A stretch of DNA of 43,307 nt. Origin: Azospirillum melinis (GTDB lineage Bacteria; Pseudomonadota; Alphaproteobacteria; Azospirillales; Azospirillaceae). Made by a program: the position numbers and the translations under genes. The stretch spans positions 1 through 43,307 of the forward strand of contig NZ_WHOS01000062.1 of assembly GCF_013340935.1 (NCBI RefSeq), read 5' to 3'. The notes below the pieces were generated by a model, which saw only the letters and a program-made list of their open reading frames with translations, was not told the origin of the DNA and made no database searches. Below are positions 33,347 through 42,106 of this stretch, piece after piece (the first letter of the stretch is position 1; every line of letters begins with the position of its first letter).

Positions 33347-34488
33347 GACGCCATCTTATCGTCGGAGGTCAATTGCAGCAGCCGTCCGGCCACCCGGTCG
33401 AGGGGCAGTTCCTCCACGGCACCGCCCAGCCGCACCGCGGTGCCGGGCATGCTGTGGATCACCGCCGTGGAGGCATGTTCGGCTATGGTGTAGGCGCCGG
33501 CCGTACGCATGTCCACCAACCCTCTTGCGCCATCCTCGCCCATTCCGGTCAGCAGCACGCCGATGCCGGACGCGCCATAGGCGCGCGCCATCGACTGGAA
33601 CAGCACCTCGCCCGACGGGCGCTGGCCGCAGACCATCGGGTCGGCGGTCAGGCGCAGCGTGGCGCCGTCCACCAGCAGGTGCCGGTCGCCCGGCGCGACA
33701 TAGACCGTACCGGGCCGCGGGGTCAGCCCGGCCTCTCCCAGCCGCACCGGCAAGGCGGAGACGGTGCCGAGCCAGTTGGCAAAGCCGGCCATGAAGGGCG
33801 CGCCCATATGCTGGACCACGAAGACCGGCAGCGGGAAATCGGCCGGCATGTCCTTCAGAATCTTCGACAGCGCCGCCGGCCCGCCGGTGGAGGCGACGAG
33901 GCCGAGCGCACGGAAGCGCCGGGGCCGGCCGTCGGCCGCCACCGCCTCGTCCGGCAGCCTGTTGTCCTGAGACGGCGCGTCGGCGGAAACTCCTGCGGAC
34001 ATTCCGGAGGTGGAGCGTGCGCCGCGGGCGGTGATGCGGTGGCGGATCACCTTCACCTGGCTCATGATGACCAGCTGGGTGCAGAGATGGTGCGCCACCG
34101 TCTGGTAGTCGGCGCGCGCCATGCTGCCCGGCTTCTCCACCACCGCCAGCGCGCCGGCCTGGAGCGCCCGCATCGGGATGTCGAGGTCGCGCACGTCCGA
34201 CGCCACCACCACGATCGGCAGCGGGGTCTGCCGCATGATGCGGCTGGTCACCTCGAACCCGTCGATGCCCGGCAGGCGGATGTCGAGCGACACCACGTCG
34301 GGCGCCGTCCGTTCGATCATGCGCAGCGCCTGCTCGCCGGTGGAGGCGATGCCCGCCACCTCCAGCCGCGGGTCGGCGCTGATGACATGGCTCAGCAGCT
34401 GCTGGATGACCGGGCTGTCCTCGACCACCAGCACGCGGATGCGACGGGTTCCGGTGGTGAGGGGGCCGCCGTTCGTCTGGCCGCTCAC
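33343..34488 (-). CDS. cheB: chemosensory methylesterase (WspF-like)
   Basis: Removes methyl groups from the MCP to reset the pathway. The 381-residue protein has an N-terminal receiver (VVEDSPVI, acceptor D in VVSLDIRLPG, Lys in VVEKPG) and a C-terminal methylesterase domain with the catalytic triad: S in LVASTGGPAAL, H in VVQHMG and D in LTGMGEDGARG. It starts at GTG 34488, overlapping the cheA stop as GTGA. A longer frame further upstream is a shadow of cheA. Confidence 0.92.
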   Translation of the reverse strand: MSGQTNGGPLTTGTRRIRVLVVEDSPVIQQLLSHVISADPRLEVAGIASTGEQALRMIERTAPDVVSLDIRLPGIDGFEVTSRIMRQTPLPIVVVASDVRDLDIPMRALQAGALAVVEKPGSMARADYQTVAHHLCTQLVIMSQVKVIRHRITARGARSTSGMSAGVSADAPSQDNRLPDEAVAADGRPRRFRALGLVASTGGPAALSKILKDMPADFPLPVFVVQHMGAPFMAGFANWLGTVSALPVRLGEAGLTPRPGTVYVAPGDRHLLVDGATLRLTADPMVCGQRPSGEVLFQSMARAYGASGIGVLLTGMGEDGARGLVDMRTAGAYTIAEHASTAVIHSMPGTAVRLGGAVEELPLDRVAGRLLQLTSDDKMAS

Positions 34489-36746
34489 AGCAGCCGCCGG
34501 ATGCCGGCCAGAAGCTCGTTCTGGTCGAATCGCGTCTTGACGATGTAGGCGTCGGCGCCGAGCCGCAGGCCGCGTTCGCGGTCCTCGTCGCTGGCGCGCG
34601 AGGTGACGAGGATCACCGGAATCTCTTCCAGCCGCTTGTCCGCCTTCACCGCCTGCAACAGGGCGAAGCCGTCCATCCGGGGCATCTCGACGTCGCTGAT
34701 GATCAGGCCAACCTCCATCCCTTCCGACAGGCGCTCCAGGGCCTCGCGCCCGTCCACGCACAGCGTCACCCGATAACCATGGGCTTCGAGGATGCTCTTT
34801 TCCAGCGTGCGGGTGGTGATGCTGTCATCGACAACCAGGATATGCGCCCGGGCAGGGGTCGCCTCTTCGGCCGGGCGGGCCGGGGCCGGCAGGGTGCTGC
34901 CGGGCAGCGGCATCAGGCCCGGAATGTTCAGCACCAGAGCCGGCCCGCCATCGTCCATCAGCACGGTGCCGAGATAGCGGCCGCTGTCCAGCCCGGTCTC
35001 CTCCGCCGCCGTCACCACCGTCTCGCGCGTGGCGACGAAGCGGTCGACCGCCAGCGCCAGCCGCCGGTCCCCCGCCCGCACCACGACCAGCGACAGCCCG
35101 CGCTCGGCCGACGGCACCACCGGCGCCTCCATGCCCAGGAGGGCGGCCAGCGAGGTGACGGGGATTTCCTCCTCGCCGATGCGGGTCATCGGCGTGCCGG
35201 TGCCGGAGAACAGCGACTGGGCGGTGGCGGTGCGCAGGCGGACGACGTCGGCGGACGGGATCGCCAGGGTCTGGTCCTGCACCTGGACGAAGACGAGACG
35301 CTGGCTCAGCAGGCTGAGCGGCACCTCGATGGTGACCGCGGTGCCGCCGCCCGCGCGGTCGGCGATGGTCAGGTTGCCCTGGAGCCGCTCCACCTCCCGC
35401 CGCGCGATGGCGAGCCCCATGCCGCGCCCGGCCAGCTCGGTGGTCTGGGCGGCGGTGGAAAAACCGGGATGGAACAGGAATTCGATCAGCCGCTCCTGCG
35501 GCATCTCCGCGCCGGACGACAGGTCGGCGGCGTCGATCAGGCCGCGCTCGGCCGCCTTGCGCAGGATCGCCGCGCGGTCCAGCCCGCGGCCGTCATCCTC
35601 GATGCGCAGGCGCAGGCGCGCGCCCTCGACCGACGCGGCGATGGTGACGCGCGCCGCCGGCCGCTTGCCCAGCGCCAGCCGCTCCGCCGGCGTTTCGATG
35701 CCGTGGCTGATGGCGTTGCGGGCGATGTGCAGGATCGGATCCTTCAGCCGTTGCAGGACGGTGCGGTCGGCCTCGACCTCCAGCCCGCGGACATCGACCT
35801 CGACCTCCTTGCCTTCGGCCCGGCTGATGTCGCGGACCATGCGGCCGAGGCCGCTCAGCTGGTTTTCCGCCGGCAGCATGCGCAGCCGCCGCATGTCCTG
35901 CTGGAGACCGCCGCCCCAGCGCCGCATCGACCACAACAGCCGGTCGTGGCTGCGGTGCGCGCTGTCGAGCGCGCCGCCGAGCGCGCGGAAGCGGCGTTCG
36001 AAAGCCATCAGGGCGGGGAGCGCGCCACGCCCGGCCAGCGCGCTGGGCAGCGCGTCGGGCAGCGCATCGGCCCCCGCCACCGCATCGGTACGTACGCCGC
36101 GGCCGATCTGAACGCGCAGATGCCGCCATGCCCGGTCGAGCGCCCGCCATTCCCGGCGCATCGTGCGAAGCTGTTCGCCGAGGCCGGCCTGGGCCTCCAC
36201 CTCCGGCAGAAGGGCGGATGCGGTTTCCGACAGGCGCTCCAGCCCCTGTGACGCGATGCGGACCAGGGCGGCACTGTCGGCGTCGGCGGCACGGTCGCGC
36301 TGGGCCGGCGGGCGGCGGATGGCGGCGCGGGCGGCGGCGGGAGACGGAGCCGGGACCGGCCCGCCGCTGCGGCCGGCGGCCAGCGCGTCGAGATCGGCCA
36401 GCACGCCGGCGGTCTCCACCGCATCGCCGCCCTGGAGCGACCAGGCGACCAGATCCTCGATGGCATCGAGCGACCGGCGCACCACGCCGACATTGGCGGG
36501 GTCGAGCGGAATCTCCCCCTTCTGCACGGCGATGAAGGCGGCCTCCAGCCGGTGGGAGATCGCCTCCACCTCCGGCAGGTCGACGGCACGGGCAGCGCCC
36601 TTCAGGCTGTGGGCGCGCCGGTGGATGTCGACGAGATCCGGCGCATCGCCCGTCGCCTCCGCATCGCGGAGCGCGTTGCGGATGGCGGCGAGATGGTCCT
36701 TGTGCTCCAGGTCGAAGGCAGCGAGCAGGCGCTGGCGGATGTCCAT
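34485..36746 (-). CDS. cheA: hybrid chemotaxis kinase with C-terminal receiver (WspE-like)
   Basis: Central kinase of the pathway, 753 residues. The HPt domain has phosphorylatable H46 (RRAHSLKGAARA). The P2 response-regulator-binding domain is replaced by a Pro/Ala-rich linker at about 125-160. A dimerisation region follows, then HATPase (HIARNAISHGIE, EDDGRGLD, GRGMGLAIA), the CheW-like regulatory domain (about 470-610) and a fused receiver with acceptor D685 (IISDVEMPRMDG) and Lys in AYIVKTRFD. CheA-REC fusion with no P2 is the hallmark of Wsp/Che3-type alternative systems. It is followed by cheB and preceded by palindromic element D. Confidence 0.92.
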   Translation of the reverse strand: MDIRQRLLAAFDLEHKDHLAAIRNALRDAEATGDAPDLVDIHRRAHSLKGAARAVDLPEVEAISHRLEAAFIAVQKGEIPLDPANVGVVRRSLDAIEDLVAWSLQGGDAVETAGVLADLDALAAGRSGGPVPAPSPAAARAAIRRPPAQRDRAADADSAALVRIASQGLERLSETASALLPEVEAQAGLGEQLRTMRREWRALDRAWRHLRVQIGRGVRTDAVAGADALPDALPSALAGRGALPALMAFERRFRALGGALDSAHRSHDRLLWSMRRWGGGLQQDMRRLRMLPAENQLSGLGRMVRDISRAEGKEVEVDVRGLEVEADRTVLQRLKDPILHIARNAISHGIETPAERLALGKRPAARVTIAASVEGARLRLRIEDDGRGLDRAAILRKAAERGLIDAADLSSGAEMPQERLIEFLFHPGFSTAAQTTELAGRGMGLAIARREVERLQGNLTIADRAGGGTAVTIEVPLSLLSQRLVFVQVQDQTLAIPSADVVRLRTATAQSLFSGTGTPMTRIGEEEIPVTSLAALLGMEAPVVPSAERGLSLVVVRAGDRRLALAVDRFVATRETVVTAAEETGLDSGRYLGTVLMDDGGPALVLNIPGLMPLPGSTLPAPARPAEEATPARAHILVVDDSITTRTLEKSILEAHGYRVTLCVDGREALERLSEGMEVGLIISDVEMPRMDGFALLQAVKADKRLEEIPVILVTSRASDEDRERGLRLGADAYIVKTRFDQNELLAGIRRLL

Positions 36747-36771
36747 TCAGGGGCTCCGCGAGCAGAATATT

Positions 36772-36886
36772 CCCCTCTCCCCCCCGGGGAGAGGGCTAGG
36801 GTGAGGGGGGCGCGCGGCGAGGATTCTTGGGAAGGCACGCGGTGCATCCCCCTCACCCCGACCCTCTCCCCGGGGGGGAGAGGGGG
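36772..36886. repeat. palindromic intergenic element, copy D (115 bp)
   Basis: A shorter relative of copies A-C: CCCCTCTCCCCCCCGGGGAGAGGG at the left in short form, GGGTGAGGGGG and CCCCCTCACCC inner arms, and ACCCTCTCCCCGGGGGGGAGAGGG-type right end (described here by halves). The second inner hairpins are missing. It lies inside the chemosensory operon, between the MCP and cheA genes. Confidence 0.8.
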
Positions 36887-36913
36887 AAAAGTGCTGGCCT
36901 CGGCGGTGCATCG

Positions 36914-38602
36914 TCACACCCGGTAGTTCCGCACCGCCTCGACCAGACCCTGGCCGAGGTTGTTCAGGTTGGCGGCGGCGCCCTCCAGCTGGCGGGTGCC
37001 GGCCGCCGTCTGGCTGCTCGCCTCGCGGATGTTCTGGAGCGCCTGGATCACCTGCTCCAGGCCGATCTGCTGCTGGTTGGTGCCGGCGACGATCTGCTGG
37101 AAGGCCAGCACGCTCTCCTGGATGTTCTCCGCCATGGTGCGGATGGTCGACTGGGTGGCATCGGTCTGGCGCTTGCCGGCGGCGACGCGCTTGACCGCCT
37201 CCTCCGTCAGCATCACCGACGCGTTGATGCCGTGCTGGATCTCCGACAGGTTGGAGCGGACCTGGGAGGTCGCCTCCTTCGACTGGTCGGCCAGGCTCTT
37301 GATCTCGCCGGCGACGATGGAGAAGGTGCGGCCATGCTCGCCGGCCGCCGCCGCCTCGATGGCGGCGTTCAGCGCCAGCAGGTGGCAGCGCTCGGCGATG
37401 TCGTTCACCGTCACGATGATCTCGCCGATGGCCTGGGTGCGCTCCGACAGCATGACGATGTTCTCGGCCACCGCCTCGGCCTGTTCGCGGATGGCGTCCA
37501 TCGCCTGGATGGTGTCGTCCACCGCCTTCATGCCGGAATGGCTGGAGGCCGCCACCGTCTGGGCGCCGTGGGAGACGTCCTGGGCGCGGCGGTTGATCTG
37601 GGCGCCGGACTCGGTGATTTCCGACAGGGTCGCCGTGGTCTGCTCGACCGCCGCCAGCTGTTCGGCGACGCTGGCCGACTGCTGCTGGGTCGAGGCGCGG
37701 ATCTGGGCGGTGGCGGCGTGGACGCTCTCGGCCGTCTCCCGCGTGGTGCGGGCCATCGACTTCAGCCGGCCGGCCATTTCGTTCAGGTGCTGGCCGAGGA
37801 CGGCGAGTTCGTCCTTGCCGGCGATCACGATCTCCTGCGTCAGGTCGCCGTGGCCGACCTTGGTGACGAAGTCGATGGCGCGGCCGAGCCGGCGGGTGAT
37901 GGAGCTGCCGATGGTGTAGGCGACCACCACCGCGATCAGGAAGACGGCCACCAGCGCGATGACCGAGGATTGGATGGCGGAGTTGTAGATCGCCCGGATA
38001 TCGTCGCGGCCGGCGGCGGTCAGATGATCGATGGCGGTCTGGGCGGCGTCGATGCGCTGCTCCATCACCTTGCGCAGCTGGTCCACCTGCTGGCGGCGCT
38101 GGAGCGCCTCGGCGGTCTGGTTGCGCTCCAGCAGGGTGTAGATGGTCCGCGCCTCGTCGCCCACCGCGCCGATGGCGCGGTTCATCTCGGTCACCGAAGT
38201 GTCCAGCTCCACCCAGCCCTTGCGGCGGCTGTCGGTCACGCTGTTCTGCGAGCGTTCGGCGACCATCGAGCGCAGCTTGCCCAGCGTTTCGCGCAGCTTG
38301 CCCCCGACCTCGTCGTAATGGCTGCGCAGCGGCGCCATGATGGCCGGGATGTCGGCGGCCCGCCCTTCGGCATTGGCGATGGACACGGCGTTCAGCGCCG
38401 ATTCACGGGTGCTGCGCAGCTCCGCCTGATAGTTGCCGACCGTCACCACCATGTCGGCGGCCTCGGTGTCGTAGCTGGACACCGCCATGATCACCGACAG
38501 CGCGTCGGAGAAGCGCGACATCTGGTAGAGCGCCAGCAATGCGGTCAGGACACAGACGACGCCGAATCCCAGGACCAGCTTGTGTGCGACTTTCACGTTC
38601 AT
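36914..38602 (-). CDS. methyl-accepting chemoreceptor (WspA-like)
   Basis: A 562-residue inner-membrane receptor. TM1 is at about 9-29 and TM2 at about 213-235, flanking a ~180-residue helical-bundle periplasmic sensor. HAMP follows (ITRRLGRAIDFVTKVGHGDL), then the cytoplasmic coiled coil. The hairpin tip, usually IAxQTNLLALNAAIEAARAGE, here reads IAERCHLLALNAAIEAAAAG: the QTN contact triad is RCH and the Arg is Ala. GEIKSLADQSKEAT is typical of non-flagellar (ACF-class) receptors. There is no C-terminal CheR-binding pentapeptide (ends AVRNYRV). It is the only receptor in the operon. Confidence 0.9.
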   Translation of the reverse strand: MNVKVAHKLVLGFGVVCVLTALLALYQMSRFSDALSVIMAVSSYDTEAADMVVTVGNYQAELRSTRESALNAVSIANAEGRAADIPAIMAPLRSHYDEVGGKLRETLGKLRSMVAERSQNSVTDSRRKGWVELDTSVTEMNRAIGAVGDEARTIYTLLERNQTAEALQRRQQVDQLRKVMEQRIDAAQTAIDHLTAAGRDDIRAIYNSAIQSSVIALVAVFLIAVVVAYTIGSSITRRLGRAIDFVTKVGHGDLTQEIVIAGKDELAVLGQHLNEMAGRLKSMARTTRETAESVHAATAQIRASTQQQSASVAEQLAAVEQTTATLSEITESGAQINRRAQDVSHGAQTVAASSHSGMKAVDDTIQAMDAIREQAEAVAENIVMLSERTQAIGEIIVTVNDIAERCHLLALNAAIEAAAAGEHGRTFSIVAGEIKSLADQSKEATSQVRSNLSEIQHGINASVMLTEEAVKRVAAGKRQTDATQSTIRTMAENIQESVLAFQQIVAGTNQQQIGLEQVIQALQNIREASSQTAAGTRQLEGAAANLNNLGQGLVEAVRNYRV

Positions 38603-38651
38603 TCTTCCACTCCGGCCCCAGGCGGTTTTTTTAAGGTGGATCGGGCGTTTT

Positions 38652-39323
38652 TCAGGTCTTCACGAGGTCGAGCAAGGCGGCCATGTCGAGGATCGCCATG
38701 CGGTCCGCGGTGATCGCCCGGACCAGCGGCCCGGCCTCCGCCGGGACGGATGTCCGTGGCGGCACGATGTCGGCCACCCGCTCGACCTCGTGCAAGCGCA
38801 AGGCGGCCGGACGGCCGGTGCCGGTGCGCAGGACGATGGCATAGCCGCCGGGCTGGTCGATCCCGGCGGCGCCGGCATGCGTCCCGCTGCACAGGCTGTC
38901 GAGGTCGAACAGGCGCATCACCTTGCCGGCAACGGCGATCACGCCGAGGATTGCGGGCGGCGCTCCCGGCACGCGGGCCAGACGCGGCATCGGTACGATA
39001 TGGCCGAGATGGCGCAGTTCCAGCCCATAGAGGGTCTCGGCACCGCGGGCGACCAGCATCGGCGTGCCGGTGCCCGCCTCGCCGTCGAGCTGCGGGACTT
39101 CGGCCAGTTCCTGCGCCCGGCGGGCCAGCACGGCGTCGGCCCAGGGACCGCGGCCGGCGAAGGTCGCCTCCAGGTCGGCGGTGCGGTGCGCCACCTTTTC
39201 GCGCACCGCGTTCCAGTCGATGGAGGCCCGGCCAGAGGCCCGGCTGGCGGCGCGGTCGGGCGATGCGCTGTCGAGGGCCGCGATGAGCGGGGCGGCCCCG
39301 GTACCGGCAAGCGTCTCGTCCAT
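38652..39323 (-). CDS. CheW-like coupling protein 2 (WspD-like)
   Basis: A 223-residue adaptor linking receptor and kinase. The first ~75 residues are an extension containing IDWNAVREKVAHRTADLEA and RRAQELAEVPQ, resembling the N-terminal region of WspD. The CheW domain (about 85-220) has YGLELRHLGHIVPMPRLARV, ILGVIAVAGKVMRLFDL and ALRLHEVERVADI. Its start shares one base with the cheR stop (TGATG), so it is translationally coupled. The receptor gene follows after 49 bp. Confidence 0.85.
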   Translation of the reverse strand: MDETLAGTGAAPLIAALDSASPDRAASRASGRASIDWNAVREKVAHRTADLEATFAGRGPWADAVLARRAQELAEVPQLDGEAGTGTPMLVARGAETLYGLELRHLGHIVPMPRLARVPGAPPAILGVIAVAGKVMRLFDLDSLCSGTHAGAAGIDQPGGYAIVLRTGTGRPAALRLHEVERVADIVPPRTSVPAEAGPLVRAITADRMAILDMAALLDLVKT

Positions 39324-40783
39324 CAGCCCTCCTCACCGGTCAGCCAGAGGTCCAGCATGCCGCGCAGCTCCTGCACGGTCAGGCCGCCGCCTTCCGTCAC
39401 CGCCTCGCCGTCGGCGCGGTTCTCCAGCGCCTCGCGCGCGTTGCGGAAATGGCGCTGGGCCGGAACCAGCCGGCCTCGCCGCCAATAGGCCAGGGCCAGA
39501 TGATAATCGGCCAGGACGAAACGCGGATCGAGATAGAGCGCCCGCTTGAAGGCCGCCACCGGGTCGCCGACGCCCAGTTCCTCCTCCACCAGACCCAGCT
39601 GGTAGTGGGCGGCGGGGTCGAGCCGCTGCGCCTCGACCCGTGCCAGACAGGCTTCCAGCTGCGAGGAGCGCTCGCCGGTCTCGGCCGCATCCGGCGGAGC
39701 GGGCACACCGGACGGGGGAAAGGCTGACGGGGGGGAGGCGGGAGAGCGGGATTGCGGGCCGGCGGATTGCGAGACGGAAGCGGCATCGGCTGCGGATCGC
39801 GGCGCAGGCTTCGCCGGGGCTTTGGCGGCGCGGCGCGGCGCCGGGGCCAGGGGCGGCGCGGCGGCCGCCGGGCTTGGGGCGGCCTTGCGGCCGACCGCGG
39901 CCGTGACCGGCGGTTCGGCCTGCTTGCGGTAGAGGGTGGCGCCGGGGACCGACACCGGGATGAACAGCTCGTTCATCTGCGGCCCGGCCTCGGCATGACC
40001 GACCACCAGCCAGCCTCCATCGGCCAGCGCGTTGTGCAGGTTGCCCAGCAGCCGGTGCCGCGTCGCCTCGTCGAAATAGATCATGACGTTGCGGCACAGG
40101 ATGATGTCGAAATGCCCGATCCCGTGCGGATAGGAGGGAATCGCCCCTTCCACGAGGTTGAAGGGCATGAAGGTCGTCCATTGCCGGTATTTCGGCTTCA
40201 CCGACCACAGCCTGTCCTGGCGGTCGAAGCAGGCCTCCAGCGTGTCCGGCGACAGGCCGCGCACCGCCCAGTCGCCATAGGCGGCGCGCCGCGCCTGCTC
40301 CAGGAAGGCGTTGTTGATGTCGGTGCCGACGATGTGGACCTGCCAACCCTCCAGCTGGCTGGCGAAATGCTGCTTGAGCAGGATTTCGATGGTGTAGGCT
40401 TCCGGCCCGATGGAGCAGCCGGCGCTCCAGATCCGCAGCAGGCGGCTCGACTGGTTGCGGCGGATGCATTCGGGGATGGCGACGGCGCGGAGCGCGTCGA
40501 ACTGCTCGATGTAGCGGAAGAAGAAGGTCTCCCCCACCGCCAGCTCGTTGATCAGTCCCTGATATTCCGCGCCGCCCGGCCCCTCCGCCTCCAGTGCGGC
40601 CAGATAGCCGGCGACGGTGGTGACGGTGCCGAAGGGCAGCCGGCGGTTGATCCGCTCGGCGAAGGCGGCGTCCTTGTCGGCGTAATAGGCGAGGCCGGTG
40701 GCGTCGATCACCATCGCCTTCAGGCGCGGGAAATGCGGATCGCGGCGGATCGCCTCGATGGTTGCGGCAGGGTTGGCCATCAT
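39323..40783 (-). CDS. cheR: chemoreceptor methyltransferase with TPR tail (WspC-like)
   Basis: Methylates receptor glutamates using S-adenosylmethionine. The 486-residue protein has the CheR N-terminal helical domain, the NELAVGETFFFRYIEQFDAL segment, the SAM site WSAGCSIGPEAYTIEIL (classical CheR has STGEEPYS here, WspC-type has SIGxExY), VGTDINNAFLEQAR and DIILCRNVMIYFD. A Pro/Ala-rich linker (about 285-365) leads to TPR helices (ARVEAQRLDPAAHYQLGLVE, DYHLALAYWRRGRL). The TPR tail is typical of WspC. ATG 40783 overlaps the upstream cheW stop as ATGA; a second ATG follows directly. Confidence 0.92.
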   Translation of the reverse strand: MMANPAATIEAIRRDPHFPRLKAMVIDATGLAYYADKDAAFAERINRRLPFGTVTTVAGYLAALEAEGPGGAEYQGLINELAVGETFFFRYIEQFDALRAVAIPECIRRNQSSRLLRIWSAGCSIGPEAYTIEILLKQHFASQLEGWQVHIVGTDINNAFLEQARRAAYGDWAVRGLSPDTLEACFDRQDRLWSVKPKYRQWTTFMPFNLVEGAIPSYPHGIGHFDIILCRNVMIYFDEATRHRLLGNLHNALADGGWLVVGHAEAGPQMNELFIPVSVPGATLYRKQAEPPVTAAVGRKAAPSPAAAAPPLAPAPRRAAKAPAKPAPRSAADAASVSQSAGPQSRSPASPPSAFPPSGVPAPPDAAETGERSSQLEACLARVEAQRLDPAAHYQLGLVEEELGVGDPVAAFKRALYLDPRFVLADYHLALAYWRRGRLVPAQRHFRNAREALENRADGEAVTEGGGLTVQELRGMLDLWLTGEEG

Positions 40784-41343
40784 GCGGCTCCGTTCCCGAC
40801 GGATGCCTCGTCGTTTGCCTCGGCAGGGACCTGCCACTGCGCCAGCCGGCGTTCCGCCGACGCACAGAAGGCGTCGAGCAGCCGGCCCTCCGCCTCGCTC
40901 AGCAGCCGGTCGGGGGCGAGCAGGGTCACGCTGCCGCCACGGCCGGTCATCCGGTCCGGAAAGGCACCGGCGGCACAGCCGTTGAAGCTCAGCGCCGGGT
41001 CGGGCTGCGTGCGCTCCGCCGACTCCACCAGCGTGTCGCCATGGACCTGATCGGCCAGCAGCGCTGCCGGCCGCCCCTGCCAGGTGATCAGGAGAAGCGG
41101 CGAATAGAGGCCGGGGGCCGCTCCCCCCGCCAGGGAGTCGAACGGCACGAGATCGAGCAGGACATCCAGGCGCAGGACCGGCACCACCTCGCCCTGGTAG
41201 CGGAAGACGCCCTCCACCGGCAGCGGCGCGGTCGGCAGCCGGTCCAGCCGCGGCAACGGCAAAAAGCGCCGCACGGCTTCCACCGGCAGCGCCAGGGCTT
41301 GCCCGGCAACCGAAAACACGACGCAACGGAATGGGGGCGGCAT
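40780..41343 (-). CDS. cheW: CheW-like coupling protein 1 (WspB-like)
   Basis: First gene of the chemosensory operon, 187 residues. The CheW fold is clear: CVVFSVAGQALALPVEAVRRFLPLP, GVFRYQGEVVPVLRLDVLL and LLADQVHGDTLVE (each a separate short block). A helical tail (LLSEAEGRLLDAFCASAERRLAQ) extends beyond the CheW domain. The ATG at 41343 has AAGG seven bases upstream; in-frame starts at 41385 and 41421 are possible but lack a better site. It is coupled to cheR by an ATGA overlap. Confidence 0.85.
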   Translation of the reverse strand: MPPPFRCVVFSVAGQALALPVEAVRRFLPLPRLDRLPTAPLPVEGVFRYQGEVVPVLRLDVLLDLVPFDSLAGGAAPGLYSPLLLITWQGRPAALLADQVHGDTLVESAERTQPDPALSFNGCAAGAFPDRMTGRGGSVTLLAPDRLLSEAEGRLLDAFCASAERRLAQWQVPAEANDEASVGNGAA

Positions 41344-41600
41344 CGACGTGCCTTGGGGGGTACTGTGCGCAGGGAGTGGTGACATCCGTCCGTCGATGGT
41401 CTGGAATCCGACCGGGAACATGCCCGATCACGACCGGAATGCGAATAACGCCAACGGTTTACGACGTAGGGCCTATGCCTTGGCAGTGGCGTCCCTGCCC
41501 TTTGCCGGATGCGTCGGGCGGGCTACTCTCCGACGCCAGCAACAAAAGCTGATCGGCAAGACCTGACCGGCAAGCCATGACCAAGGGGAGAAACGAAACG

Positions 41601-42068
41601 ATGCCCGGCCGCCATTTCGAGGATTTCCGCATCGGCGAGGTGTTCGATTCGGAAGGGGCGACCCTGACCGAGAGCCAGATCATGGACTTCGCCCTGCGCT
41701 TCGACCCGCAGCCCTTCCACATCGACACGGTCGCCGCGGCGGACGGGCCGTTCCAGGGGTTGATCGCCAGCGGCTTCCACACGCTGTCGCTGACCTTCCG
41801 GCTGTTCCGCGACATCGGGCTGATCACCGGCACCAGCCTGGGCGGCTCGGGCATGGACGATCTGCGCTGGCTGCGGCCGGTGCGGCCCGGCGACACCATC
41901 CGCGTCCGGGTGGAGGTGGTGGAGACGATCCCGTCGCGCCGCGGCGGCCGCGGCACGGTGCGGCTGGCCTACACCACGCTGAACCAGCGCGGCGAGCCGG
42001 TGATGACCTGCATCATGAACCACATCATCGCCGGACGCAGCAATGCGGAGCCGACGGTCGAGGTCTGA
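41601..42068 (+). CDS. MaoC-family (R)-enoyl-CoA hydratase-like protein
   Basis: A 155-residue hot-dog-fold protein. The hydratase-2 motif is present with D35 and H40 (FDPQPFHID), followed by LIASGFHTLSLTFRLFRD and the DLRWLRPVRPGDTIRVRVEV strand pair. This family hydrates 2-enoyl-CoA to (R)-3-hydroxyacyl-CoA (PhaJ, PHA supply) or acts in other acyl-CoA pathways. The ATG at 41601 follows GGGGAG by 10 bases; an upstream ATG at 41577 would add eight residues. It is monocistronic and divergent from the chemosensory operon. Confidence 0.85.
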   Translation: MPGRHFEDFRIGEVFDSEGATLTESQIMDFALRFDPQPFHIDTVAAADGPFQGLIASGFHTLSLTFRLFRDIGLITGTSLGGSGMDDLRWLRPVRPGDTIRVRVEVVETIPSRRGGRGTVRLAYTTLNQRGEPVMTCIMNHIIAGRSNAEPTVEV

Positions 42069-42106
42069 GCGCCGTTCGGCGGGGGGCGGTTCCGACGACG
42101 GGGCCG

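Noticed and set aside
40784..41431. Extended cheR frame reaching 41431
   Set aside because: It is a shadow of the cheW gene; the ATGA overlap at 40780-40783 gives the true start.
41511..41536. GCGTCGG...CCGACGC hairpin upstream of the MaoC gene as a riboswitch or terminator
   Set aside because: It has a seven-base stem with a 12-base loop and no T-run or conserved aptamer features; such pairings are expected by chance at this GC content.
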